A stretch of DNA of 64,000 nucleotides from Bacteroidales bacterium (GTDB lineage Bacteria; Bacteroidota; Bacteroidia; Bacteroidales; F082), in the NCBI GenBank assembly GCA_016284305.1, contig JAEEON010000017.1, forward strand, positions 35,550 to 99,549. The letters are read 5' to 3'. Positions 48,701 through 55,585 of this stretch are shown piece by piece (position 1 is the stretch's first letter; every line of letters starts with the position of its first letter). The notes beneath the pieces are model-generated. The model was not told the origin of the DNA and did no database searches. It saw only the letters and a list, made by a program, of their open reading frames with translations. The translations under genes were made by a program, and so were the position numbers.

Positions 48701-51700
48701 GGCACCTATCCTTGGGCTATCACCACCAACAATCCTTACGAAGGCACCTACTGCATGAAGAGCACCAACGAAGATATGCATTCCACAACCTCCGCTATCG
48801 AAATCACTGTGACGAATGGTAACGACGGTTTGATGAGCTTCTTCTACAAGATCTCTTCAGAGAGCACCTTCGACAAAGGTATCTTCTACATTGACGGTGT
48901 TGCCAAGATGACGGTTACTGGTTCTGGTAGCTGGATCGAAAAGCAATTACCTATCTCAGCTGGTACGCACACCCTCAAGTGGTCATACGAAAAGGATAGC
49001 AGTGTCAGCAGCAATGATGACTGCTTCTATATTGACTACATCAACTTCTTCTTCGAGCCCGAACCATTGCCGGAAGGAATGACCTTCTTCGACTTCGAAA
49101 ACGGCGGCATGCAAGGATGGACTACCATCGATGCTGATGGCGACGGTCATGACTGGGGAATGATTTCTGAGTTATATAGCGGTACTACAGGACATAATAA
49201 CTCCAACGACGGTGTGGCTTCACAAAGCTATGCCTCCGGAGCTCTCTATCCGGACAACTACCTCGTTTCACCTCAGTTTGAACTGGGTGGCTCGATCACC
49301 TTCTGGGCTGCTGCTTATAGCACTTCCTTCGCTGATGAACACTTCGGTGTTTATGTCTCAACTACGGGCATGAATCCTTCCGACTTCGTCTCTGTCCAAG
49401 AATGGACGACCTTGGCTACAAAGGATGCTCCTCACGGTGGAGATCGCGAAAAAGTTGAAAGAGCTGGTGCTTGGTATCAGTACACTGCCGACCTGAGTGC
49501 TTATGAAGGTCAGACTGGTTATGTGGCTATCCGCCACCACGACTGCTCCGATGAATGGGCTATCTTGGTTGATGATATCGACCTCCAACCCAGATACCGT
49601 GCATTCAACAGCTTCAACGTGTATCGTCAGAACACTCTGACAAGTGCTATCGTCGGTATTGCCGAAGGTGTCACTGAGACTGAAACCAACGACCTCACTT
49701 GGGGCAGCGCTGCTCCTGGTGTTTACAGATGGGGTGTCAGTGCCGTTTATTCAGGCAACCGTGGCGAATCAGAAATCACCTGGTCCAACACTATCGACAA
49801 AGACATGTTCGCTACTGTGAACGTCACCGTGACCACCAACAGCAACGATCCTGCTACTGGTGCTGTGGTTACCTTGACCAACACGGGTGAGACCGAATAC
49901 GTTTACACTGCTACTCTCGACGAAACTGGCATCTACAGCTGGGACAACGTCCGCAAGGGCAACTACAACGTCAGCGTCGAACTCGATGGCTTCACTCCTG
50001 TCGCCGCTACGGCTACTGTGGATGGAACCACCAACTTGAGCTATGTCTTGACTGAGATCATCAGCAATGTTGAAGACCTCTACGTGTCCACCACTGGTTG
50101 GGCTATGTTCGGTGAAATGCCGGCTCCTACACCAGTCGATCCTACTCCGACCGAAGGTCAGTGGTATTACTATGACAATGGTACCAACGAAGACGCTATC
50201 GGTACTGGTGGCGGCAACTTCTATTGGGGTGTCATGTTCCCTGCTGGAAGCTACACTGGCAACGCTGTGATCAAAGTCTCCGCTTATGATTACATGGCCA
50301 TGACTGGCGATGTCACCATTTACAATGATGGCGCAGCCGCTCCGAGCAATCCTGTCGGAACCACCAATGTTACCTTCACTGGTTCATCAGACTTTGTTGA
50401 GTTTGAATTTGATTCACCGGTTATCGTTGATCCTACCAAGAACCTCTGGGTAGTGTTCTACAACGCCAGCGGTGCTACCTATCCGGCTGCTGTCTGCGCC
50501 AACACTGGCGATGCCAACGGTCGTTGGGTCTCCATCGACGGTGTTGAATGGATGGATCTGGCCAGTGCTGGATTGAGCAACACCTTCATGGTTCGTGCTT
50601 ACATTGCTGGTGCTAAGGGCGAAGTCACTGAAATCGCCTACACACCTAAACCATGCGACGGTGGCATCCTCAGCAACGCTGGTGTTGCCAAGGCTACCAG
50701 AAGCATTGAGTACTACAATGTGAAGTTGAACGGTGTCATGGAAGGCACCACCACCCTGCCGTTCTTCCAACACAACGTGGAAGGTCTGGCTGAAGGTTCA
50801 ACCAACACCACTTCTGTCCAGAAGGTCTATACCACTGGCGAAAGCGAATGGGTTGACTTCACTTGGGTCTATACTTCATGCGACAACTACGCTGGCCTCG
50901 TCAGCGATCCTACTGCTGAATGGCAAGGACAAGATGTCGTCCTCAGCTGGGTGCTTCCTGGCGGTGACGGCCCGACTCCTCCTCCAGTTGAAGGAGATGA
51001 CAACTTCTCATTCGACTTTGAAGGTGGCATGCAAGGTTGGACGACCATTGACGCTGATGGTAACGGCCTCAACTGGTACCACAGCAGCAACTCCACTGCA
51101 CAATCTGGTTACGACTACACTGGCCTCGGCCACAATGGTTCGAATGGCTTCATCATTTCACAGTCCTTCATCGACTATGACGGTGCTTACGAAGCTGACA
51201 ACTACGTCATCACACCTGAGATGTATGCCATCACTAGCGGATCAACCCTGACCTTCTGGGCTGACTACGCTAACGACAGCTATCCTGACAACTTTGGTGT
51301 CTATGTTGCTACTGCAGCCAACCCGACTGCTAACGACTTCACCATGGTATGGGAAGGTACTGCCAAGGACAGCAATGTTGAAAAGCTTGCCGCTCGTCAC
51401 GACAACAACCGTTATGAGAACTGGCGTCAACACACCGTTAACCTTGGTGCTTATGCTGGTCAAGTGGTTTGGATTGCTTTCCGTCACACTGACTATGACA
51501 TGTATGAGATCTGGATTGACGATGTTACTCTGACTCCGAGCAAGAGCACTCGTTCCTTCGACTATGACTTCGAAGGCAGCTTGCAAGGATGGACCACCAT
51601 CGATGCTGATGGCAACGGCCTCAACTGGTACCACAGCAGCAACTCCACTTCACAATCCGGTTACGACTACACTGGCCTCGGCCACAATGGTTCTAACGGA

Positions 51701-53467
51701 TTCGCCATCTCACAGTCCTTCATTGACTATGACGGTGCTTACGAAGCTGACAACTACCTCGTCAGTCCTCAGATGTTCGCCCTGCAAAACGGTTCGAACA
51801 TGACCTTCTGGGCCGACTACGCCAACGACTCCTACCCGGATCACTTTGGTGTCTATGTTGCCACCACGGCTAACCCGACTGCTAACGACTTCACTGCTGT
51901 TTGGGAAGGCACTGCCAAGACCAATGGCAACAAAGCCGCTGTCCGTCACGACAACAACCGCTACGAGAACTGGCGTCAACACACCGTTGACCTGAGCGCT
52001 TACGCTGGCCAAACCGTGTGGATCGCCTTCCGTCACAACGACTATGACATGTATGAGATCTGGATCGACGACGTCACCATCAACGCTGAAGGTGGCACCA
52101 CTCCTGTGGATCCTGTTGATCCGACTCCTGCTGACAACATCATCGGTGTTGAAATCTTCCGTAATGGTGAATGGCTCGCTGAGGTCCACGCTCCTGCCCA
52201 GACCTACACTGACGCCGCTGTTGAAGGTGCTACCGAATATGAGATCCGCGTGGTCTATGACGGTCTCACTGAAGACTACACCTACTACGCAATGTCATGC
52301 CCGCAAATGGTTGCTGTTGAAGACAACCCATGCGCTGTCACACCTGACAACCTCACCGGTACTTACGAGTATGTGAGCGGTACCGAATTCGGTGCTCTCA
52401 TCAACTGGACCTACGGTACAGGCGCAGAATGGTTCTACTATGACAATGGCACTCCTGCCACTTCAGTCGGTGAAGGTGATGCTCACCTGCCACTGTATTG
52501 GGGTATCATGGTTCCCACCACTGCTCTGAACGGTTACAACGGATTCGCTCTGACCAGAGTCGCCTTCTTCGAGACTGACGCTGTCGGTACTGCTACCATC
52601 AACATCTACCAAGGTGGTTCGAATGCTCCTGGCACTCTCATCCACACTCAAGATGTTGATTACACTGGCCTGCTGGATTGGCATTATGTTGATCTGACTG
52701 CCAATGTTCCTGTTGACGTGAACCAGAACCTCTGGATCACTATGTACAACAATGGTGACATTGAGTACCCGGCTACTTGCTCTGCCAACACTGGCGATCC
52801 TAATGGTCGCTGGATCTCTGAAGACGGTACCAACTGGATGGATGTTGCTACTGCTGGCTTGAGCTACACTTGGATGGTTCGTGGATTTGTGACCAACGCT
52901 GTTGAGGCTGCTGAGGCTGTTGCTCTCGCTCCGTTCAACGGTGGAGGCACCACCACGATGAACTTCAGCGCTGTTGAACTTAACGTCAACGCCACTGAAT
53001 TCAACAACACCAAGAACACTAGAGAGCCTGTTAGCTTCAACGTGTATCGCAACGGCGCCGTCGTCGGTAATGTTCCTTACACTGGCGAATACAGATACAG
53101 CTACTTCGACAACGTGGCCGCTGGTAACTATGAGTACCAAGTGACTGCCGTTTACGATGCTTGCGAATCTGACTTCGCTTTGACTCCTGACCTCAGCCAG
53201 AACTATGTTGATGTCACCGTCACCAGCGTAAGCGAGACCGTTGACTCACGTATCTATCCTAACCCGACCACTGGTAACGTAACGATCGAAGCCAACAACA
53301 TGAAGCACATCACTGTGATCAGCACGCTTGGCCAAGTCCTTTACGATGCCAATATTAGCGGCGATACCTACACCATGAACCTCGGCCAGTATCAAGCCGG
53401 CCTCTACATGGTCCGTATCTTCACTGAAAACGGTGTTAGCGTGAAACGCGTGACCGTCGTCAAATAA
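42758..53467 (+). CDS. giant T9SS type A adhesin-like protein with cohesin-like, PKD-like and cleaved-adhesin domains
   Basis: Secreted protein of 3569 residues. Signal peptide 1-21 (ends MMAQ); a propeller-like N-terminus (about 35-290) like that of the 22714 protein; two bacterial repeats (293-440); a cohesin-like beta sandwich (about 441-578, DDIVTVSVEMDNENLVAGTQ); six PKD-like repeats of about 96 residues (578-1150, YAWTNDNAEIGLAAEGEGNI); a choice-of-anchor-like region (about 1240-1630); FN3-like domains; carboxypeptidase-regulatory-like domains near 1850-1940 and 2353-2430. Three cleaved-adhesin domains of gingipain/haemagglutinin type (near 2109-2280, 2750-2925 and 2932-3108; GWTTIDADG, DNYLVSPQ) and two YYDNGT domains (near 2468 and 3227) follow. 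A T9SS type A tail (3497-3569, RIYPNPTTGNVTIE) ends it. Host- or particle-binding is inferred from the gingipain-type modules. Confidence 0.9.
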   Translation: MRRVFLIISLLCLMPFTMMAQTRSSSYDEKLEQFYGRAPLSQELTRDAFNGGGDWSVAPNFGYGIVNGQFVKFDPANPTSDPSSAGMQFEGYDFVSAEIVAFNSTTDHIYAFASDGRFCLIDPQANEITVLGNGDPMTELAYDVTTKTMYGLRYGVLYTVNMEDGTSSPVNAMLTGSNNWVALAIDKEGKMYGITNTFSNVNAELYYISTTDWNSTKVGTLPYRTQYAQSMAFDRDNGTLYWWQASSGLADPEPVTNFLRVNPANAACTALWPNNGYEVSGMFFKYSPFTYPITYETVENGTFSGPAFAAENDVVEVTVTPDYGYRLGTLTWNGNEIDVEAGAPYTFTMIDEPVTVSGSFLLSLHNIIVLDPKDGTLATNPENEGFYLDIIQVLPTPDPGFGVASITYTANGESNTITAEPYEFIMPDYDVTVSAVYEQTGENTVFIGTDYYGYFDDIVTVSVEMDNENLVAGTQMDIALGQNLTFVPGSLTLSDRAEGEGWVIAGNVIGENVLRVNTYNNDLGYYAGNTGTIFTFQVQCARVVSNNTLAISGLIAGTPDATNLNMVDVDGALEIKDVVMNQPENVAYCHNAETAPIVFGTTIEETEGPITYAWTNDNTTIGLEAEGEGDIDAFTTVNTTDAAVVANLTVTPTLIHNGNPCVGSTLEFTITVNPQVVMETPENQVVCNGAETAEVVFGTTITDGEMTYAWTNDNAEIGLAAEGEGNIDAFTAVNEGNAAVTANIAVTPTYANNGLECVGEPVNFSITVNPTPVMVAVENQVVCNGAEVAAVEFATNVTDGEVTYAWTNDNAEIGLAAEGEGNIDAFTAVNEGTAAVVATIEVTPTYTNFGVSCVGEPIQFTITVNPTPVMVAVENQVVCNGAEVAAVEFATNITDGEVTYAWTNDNAEIGLAAEGEGNIDAFTAVNEGNATVMATIEVTPTYTNEGVSCVGEPIQFTITVNPTPVMVAVEDMVVCDNTEVNVNFATNITDGEVTYAWTNDNAEIGLAAEGEGNIEFLSANVNGEPLVANITVTPTYTNNGIECVGEPISFTITVYPTPVMNEVADQTIYSREYTEDIIFTSNVTTNKVIFNWVNDNPAIGLAAEGTGNILSFMGAAPITTTQVGHITVTPIYSDITTCEGASITFTITVEPTYLVVIAEGIENGTLTDDAHVAANGEHYAIPGEEITLTATPADGYVIENVTAYQLDNQYVNVPVENDETFIMPEFDVEANATFIDSDNLLIKPGTIDLGYRPINAWMFSKFFDATNISAEDFDITEMDLTDYTFFALDEVELPFTIEAGQTAQFGINTNYKNVTPGLKNTTLALLAQHSRKPYLRNVVANAYTPVEPDVWELATNVTTYPYVTTQATKDVLYDNYQLPGETPDGYDGVYKLVFDHDVILNAEITEGNDPKVVLYDNGFRQVGGPHIDNYHNAPLDMDNTALVGNGTTTTQYTPYYTYYKYSISQVIYRAEELAAAGLQPGKINSIEYTITNNTSYTRDNISIWMANVPTATVSSTSILTAGMPLVYTGSHVQVPEQNVFVFNGDQFVWDGTSNILVTFVMNHGAYNSSPYTYWAASNPGFAATSYNYRDSAPYEATTTTVSMTTSSTIRPDLKFNGVPMQSEGVPCDGSPIVDLGLFAGTYYLVASSTSEDNYTLEIDVDDIPLPLAPTAIYPAHEAQGIETPVTFQFELGEYTHEYQLLLGTEYNNQEVVVDWTSDLTGSFDAGELLHNTIYFWRINERNSTGVTEGPVWAFTTELNVPMNLALVEDELFEGDAAVLTWDQVADRTHIGYNIYQDGIKINDAPVMENTYSVNGLTYNMDGYVFNVTAAYTEGESEFSNDAVAYYSGYGTIGGHVFEQDGTTGIAGATVIVIGFDEFDELVDYEFTTNEAGVFAGLVHAGYYFGMASKEGYQSAADNYGIEVEYEDVINDYNFILNEEYVPVSRVVAEEIDPTNVHVFWGWDMIEDFESGDFNSYEWVNNGTYPWAITTNNPYEGTYCMKSTNEDMHSTTSAIEITVTNGNDGLMSFFYKISSESTFDKGIFYIDGVAKMTVTGSGSWIEKQLPISAGTHTLKWSYEKDSSVSSNDDCFYIDYINFFFEPEPLPEGMTFFDFENGGMQGWTTIDADGDGHDWGMISELYSGTTGHNNSNDGVASQSYASGALYPDNYLVSPQFELGGSITFWAAAYSTSFADEHFGVYVSTTGMNPSDFVSVQEWTTLATKDAPHGGDREKVERAGAWYQYTADLSAYEGQTGYVAIRHHDCSDEWAILVDDIDLQPRYRAFNSFNVYRQNTLTSAIVGIAEGVTETETNDLTWGSAAPGVYRWGVSAVYSGNRGESEITWSNTIDKDMFATVNVTVTTNSNDPATGAVVTLTNTGETEYVYTATLDETGIYSWDNVRKGNYNVSVELDGFTPVAATATVDGTTNLSYVLTEIISNVEDLYVSTTGWAMFGEMPAPTPVDPTPTEGQWYYYDNGTNEDAIGTGGGNFYWGVMFPAGSYTGNAVIKVSAYDYMAMTGDVTIYNDGAAAPSNPVGTTNVTFTGSSDFVEFEFDSPVIVDPTKNLWVVFYNASGATYPAAVCANTGDANGRWVSIDGVEWMDLASAGLSNTFMVRAYIAGAKGEVTEIAYTPKPCDGGILSNAGVAKATRSIEYYNVKLNGVMEGTTTLPFFQHNVEGLAEGSTNTTSVQKVYTTGESEWVDFTWVYTSCDNYAGLVSDPTAEWQGQDVVLSWVLPGGDGPTPPPVEGDDNFSFDFEGGMQGWTTIDADGNGLNWYHSSNSTAQSGYDYTGLGHNGSNGFIISQSFIDYDGAYEADNYVITPEMYAITSGSTLTFWADYANDSYPDNFGVYVATAANPTANDFTMVWEGTAKDSNVEKLAARHDNNRYENWRQHTVNLGAYAGQVVWIAFRHTDYDMYEIWIDDVTLTPSKSTRSFDYDFEGSLQGWTTIDADGNGLNWYHSSNSTSQSGYDYTGLGHNGSNGFAISQSFIDYDGAYEADNYLVSPQMFALQNGSNMTFWADYANDSYPDHFGVYVATTANPTANDFTAVWEGTAKTNGNKAAVRHDNNRYENWRQHTVDLSAYAGQTVWIAFRHNDYDMYEIWIDDVTINAEGGTTPVDPVDPTPADNIIGVEIFRNGEWLAEVHAPAQTYTDAAVEGATEYEIRVVYDGLTEDYTYYAMSCPQMVAVEDNPCAVTPDNLTGTYEYVSGTEFGALINWTYGTGAEWFYYDNGTPATSVGEGDAHLPLYWGIMVPTTALNGYNGFALTRVAFFETDAVGTATINIYQGGSNAPGTLIHTQDVDYTGLLDWHYVDLTANVPVDVNQNLWITMYNNGDIEYPATCSANTGDPNGRWISEDGTNWMDVATAGLSYTWMVRGFVTNAVEAAEAVALAPFNGGGTTTMNFSAVELNVNATEFNNTKNTREPVSFNVYRNGAVVGNVPYTGEYRYSYFDNVAAGNYEYQVTAVYDACESDFALTPDLSQNYVDVTVTSVSETVDSRIYPNPTTGNVTIEANNMKHITVISTLGQVLYDANISGDTYTMNLGQYQAGLYMVRIFTENGVSVKRVTVVK
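44515..46210 (+). repeat. six PKD-like coding repeats, 288-bp period in the core
   Basis: The landmark CAAGTCGT(C/T)TGC recurs at 44807, 45095 and 45383, with a variant at 45671, always 288 bp apart (96 codons). Copies 3 and 4 are almost identical at DNA level, pointing to recent duplication or gene conversion. The outer copies are diverged. Confidence 0.92.
51001..52100 (+). repeat. duplicated cleaved-adhesin module, 552-bp offset
   Basis: The segment beginning GCAAGGTTGG at 51031 is repeated from 51583 (552 bp, 184 codons) with near-identical stretches such as GGCCTCAACTGGTACCACAG. The third, upstream module at 49.1 kb is more diverged. Confidence 0.9.
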
Positions 53468-53489
53468 TGACCTAAGGTCATAAAACACT

Positions 53490-53522
53490 GAAGGGTGGCC
53501 AAATGGCCACCCTTCTTTTTTT
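53490..53522 (+). terminator. intrinsic terminator after the 42758 gene
   Basis: The stem GAAGGGTGGCC / GGCCACCCTTC with loop AAAT is followed by seven T residues. Confidence 0.93.
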
Positions 53523-53557
53523 GGCTTAACGACAGCTTTTCTAGCGAAAGACAAAAG

Positions 53558-53587
53558 AAAAACCCGCTGAATAATCAGCGGGTTTTT
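53558..53587 (-). terminator. terminator for the minus-strand tRNA gene, possibly bidirectional
   Basis: AAAACCCGCTGA / TCAGCGGGTTTT with loop ATAA. It has A residues on one side and T residues on the other on both strands. It lies 13 bp past the tRNA 3' end and 36 bp after the plus-strand terminator of the giant gene. Confidence 0.85.
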
Positions 53588-53599
53588 CTTAGTGTCTTG

Positions 53600-53672
53600 T
53601 GGAGATTACCGGACTCGAACCGGCCACCTTCAGATTGCGAACCTGACGTTCTACCAGATGAACTAAATCCCC
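53600..53672 (-). tRNA. tRNA-Ala, anticodon CGC
   Basis: A 73-nt cloverleaf on the minus strand. Acceptor GGGGATT/AATCTCC contains the G3-U70 pair that marks alanine tRNAs; D-stem GTTC/GAAC; anticodon stem TCAGG/TCTGA with loop TTCGCAA, giving CGC at positions 34-36; variable AGGTG; T-arm GCCGG-TTCGAGT-CCGGT; discriminator A73. CCA is not encoded. A CGC anticodon reads only GCG, so it supplements a TGC-anticodon tRNA elsewhere. Confidence 0.93.
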
Positions 53673-53684
53673 CTTTTCAGGCTG

Positions 53685-53692
53685 CAAAAGTA
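53685..53692 (-). promoter_or_regulatory. TAnnTTTG box for tRNA-Ala
   Basis: TACTTTTG on the minus strand, 12 bases before the mature 5' end of the tRNA. Confidence 0.5.
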
Positions 53693-53704
53693 AGAATTTA
53701 TTTT

Positions 53705-53712
53705 TATCTTTG
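53705..53712 (+). promoter_or_regulatory. TAnnTTTG box for the kinase gene at 53738
   Basis: TATCTTTG, 25 bases before ATG 53738 and divergent from the tRNA box 12 bp away. Confidence 0.6.
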
Positions 53713-53737
53713 CGCACTTTTTAAAAACAAACCTAAA

Positions 53738-54595
53738 ATGAACGTCGAAGACTACATCATCGCTAGGGCTAACGCCCTGTTACACACTCAAGACACTCGC
53801 ATCGTCATGCGCCTCGAAGGCGGCATGAGCAACTACACCTACGTCATCGAAGCCCTCGGCAAAAAATACACTTACCGCGTCCCCGGTAAATTCGCTGAGA
53901 AATTTGTTGACCGTATCGACGAATGGCACAACATCCAAGAAGTTGAACCCCTAGGCATCAACAATGTGACCACCTACGTGGAGATCCTCTCCGGTGAGAA
54001 ATTGGCCGAATACGTGGAAGGAACCATCATGAGCACAACTGACATCATCTCCTACAACGAAATGTCCGTAAAAGCCCTAAAATCCATCCACAACAGCAAA
54101 ATGCAGTTCAAGGACTATGACGCATTTGGCCGCCTCGACACCTACGAACGCTACTGCCGCGAACTGGGATTCTCACACCCAGTGAAATACACCCAACTTC
54201 GCACCCGCCTCGAAGAAATGCGAAAAGCTTATGTCGCCGTACCCATGGTCCCCTGCCACTGCGATTACCAACCCACCAACCTCGTCATCAGCGGTGAGAA
54301 ACTCTATGTGCTAGACTGGGAATACGCAGGCATGAACGACCCCTTCTATGACATCGCATGCTACGGCAACGCCGGGTTCGATAAAGCCCTATCCCTCCTG
54401 GAAAGCTATGTGGGTCATCAACCCACCCCAGAAGAATTGCAACGCCTGAAGTTCCACCGCGCCTTCCAATGCCTGCAGTGGTTCAACGTCGCCATCTTTA
54501 AAGACCGTGTCGGCCTTAGCAAAGACCTCAACATGGATTTCAATGCCGTGGCATTCATGTTTTTGGGAATGGCTGAGGAATTGATTGAGAATTGA
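53738..54595 (+). CDS. choline/aminoglycoside kinase-like phosphotransferase (LicA-type)
   Basis: Small-molecule kinase of 285 residues in the APH/choline kinase fold. It shows the nucleotide-binding start RLEGGMSNYTY (about 25-35), the Brenner motif HCDYQPTN (H174, D176, N181), the metal-binding DWEYAGMNDPFYDIA (D193), and an aromatic substrate pocket. This resembles LicA-type choline or ethanolamine kinases more than resistance enzymes, but the substrate is not determined. I start it at ATG 53738, just after a promoter box; the longer open frame upstream runs through the tRNA and terminators and cannot be coding. Its TGA stop begins a TGAGAAA heptamer. The next gene, sufT-like, follows after 50 bp. 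Confidence 0.88.
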   Translation: MNVEDYIIARANALLHTQDTRIVMRLEGGMSNYTYVIEALGKKYTYRVPGKFAEKFVDRIDEWHNIQEVEPLGINNVTTYVEILSGEKLAEYVEGTIMSTTDIISYNEMSVKALKSIHNSKMQFKDYDAFGRLDTYERYCRELGFSHPVKYTQLRTRLEEMRKAYVAVPMVPCHCDYQPTNLVISGEKLYVLDWEYAGMNDPFYDIACYGNAGFDKALSLLESYVGHQPTPEELQRLKFHRAFQCLQWFNVAIFKDRVGLSKDLNMDFNAVAFMFLGMAEELIEN

Positions 54596-54644
54596 GAAAT
54601 GCGAAGCATTCAACGAAGTTAATTGAGAACTGAGAACTGAGAGT
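54586..54644 (+). repeat. TGAGAAN heptamers between the kinase and the SufT-like gene
   Basis: TGAGAAT and TGAGAAA at 54586-54599, with the kinase stop being the TGA of the second. After an interruption come TGAGAAC, TGAGAAC and TGAGAGT at 54624-54644, ending just before the next ATG (54646). Confidence 0.85.
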
Positions 54645-54645
54645 T

Positions 54646-54990
54646 ATGGAGGAATTGAAAGAAAGAGTAATCAGCGTGCTGAAGACTATCTACGATCCGG
54701 AGATCCCTGTTGATATTTGGACGCTACACCTCATCTATGGCGTTGACGTTGATGAAGAAGGCAACGTGAAAATCGTCATGACTGTGACAGCCCCAAACTG
54801 CCCTGTGGCCGAAGTACTGCCTGCCGAAGTGCAGCAACGCGTGCAAGCCATCATGGGGGTAAAAAAAGTCGAAGTCGAACTCACATTCGACCCCGTATGG
54901 AGCATCGACATGCTGTCGGATGAAGCCAAAGCAGAACTGGGCCTGGACGGTGATTACGCCAACTATTCCGCTTCTGACTTCCTATATTAA
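54646..54990 (+). CDS. SufT-like DUF59/MIP18 iron-sulfur assembly factor
   Basis: Small cytoplasmic protein of 114 residues in the MIP18/PaaD family, which helps mature iron-sulfur proteins. Motifs: IYDPEIPVDIWTLHLIYGV (15-33), a beta strand NVKIVMTVTAPNC, and the conserved cysteine C52 in NCPVAE, then VEVELTFDPVWS. A short C-terminal extension follows the domain. It is convergent with sufE, and the two stop codons share the same TTAA (54987-54990). The location beside the suf operon supports the assignment. Confidence 0.9.
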   Translation: MEELKERVISVLKTIYDPEIPVDIWTLHLIYGVDVDEEGNVKIVMTVTAPNCPVAEVLPAEVQQRVQAIMGVKKVEVELTFDPVWSIDMLSDEAKAELGLDGDYANYSASDFLY

Positions 54991-55412
54991 GGAGCTACTT
55001 GGATATTGAAAGCTTCCGCATAAAGCATCATCTGCTTTAACATGGAAAGCAACCCATTGGAACGAGTGGGACTCAAATGCTCCTTTAGACCAATTTCATC
55101 CAAAAATGAAAGGTCAGCGGACAAAATGTCTTGCGGAGTCTGACCGGAAAAGACTTTTATCAACAAATAAATGATGCCCTTGGTAATAACCGCATCGCTG
55201 TCGGCAGTGTAATATACCTTACCTTCTTTCAACTCGGCATGAAGCCATACACGGGATTGGCAACCATTAATCAGGTATTGGTCATTTCGATATTGGTCAT
55301 CAATAATGGGACACTCCTTCCCCATTTCGATCAGCATGGCGTAACGGTCCATCCAATCGTCAAACATCGAGAAGTCTTCGATGATCTGCTTTTGTATTTC
55401 TTTGATAGTCAT
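54987..55412 (-). CDS. sufE: SufE-family sulfur acceptor
   Basis: Accepts persulfide sulfur from the SufS cysteine desulfurase and passes it to SufB. The protein has 141 residues, standard length, with the acceptor cysteine C51 in the motif LINGCQSRVWL, and helices MFDDWMDRYAMLIEMG and FLDEIGLKEHLSPTRSNGL typical of SufE. It is last in the minus-strand order sufB-sufC-sufD-sufS-sufE, separated from sufS by about 170 bp containing an inverted-repeat element. Confidence 0.95.
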   Translation of the reverse strand: MTIKEIQKQIIEDFSMFDDWMDRYAMLIEMGKECPIIDDQYRNDQYLINGCQSRVWLHAELKEGKVYYTADSDAVITKGIIYLLIKVFSGQTPQDILSADLSFLDEIGLKEHLSPTRSNGLLSMLKQMMLYAEAFNIQVAP

Positions 55413-55420
55413 AGTCTTGT

Positions 55421-55542
55421 GTGTCTATCCCCAGGATACGCTCGCTGCGCTCAGCGGGCGGATTGGGGGGGTGTCTATCCCCAGGTTACGCTCGCTTCGC
55501 TCGCTCACCTGGGGTTATTGAGAGCGCGCCTCTTCGAGGCGC
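55421..55542. repeat. REP-like repeat pair and hairpins between sufS and sufE
   Basis: Two copies of GTGTCTATCCCCAGGNTACG start at 55421 and 55471 (50-bp period). The second contains inverted arms CCCCAGGT (55479-55486) and ACCTGGGG (55507-55514) around a GCTCGCTTCGCTCGCT core. A separate hairpin GCGCCTC-TTC-GAGGCGC follows at 55526-55542. The CGCTCGCTTCGCTCG core looks like a dispersed extragenic palindrome rather than a gene. Confidence 0.75.
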
Positions 55543-55571
55543 TTTATTATTCTTTATCCTATGAGAGGAAA

Positions 55572-55585
55572 CCTTTCACCTTTCA
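55572..55585 (-). repeat. two TGAAAGG heptamers at the sufS stop
   Basis: On the minus strand the sufS stop TGA is the first base triplet of TGAAAGG TGAAAGG, preceded by a partial unit TGAGG. Confidence 0.7.

Noticed and set aside
53600..53672. Reading the tRNA as tRNA-Cys (GCA)
   Set aside because: The 7-base loop TTCGCAA places CGC at 34-36, and the G3-U70 pair with A73 identifies alanine; cysteine tRNAs have U73.
53495..53737. Upstream extension of the kinase gene
   Set aside because: The open frame crosses a terminator, the antisense tRNA and the promoter box; ATG 53738 gives the family N-terminus.
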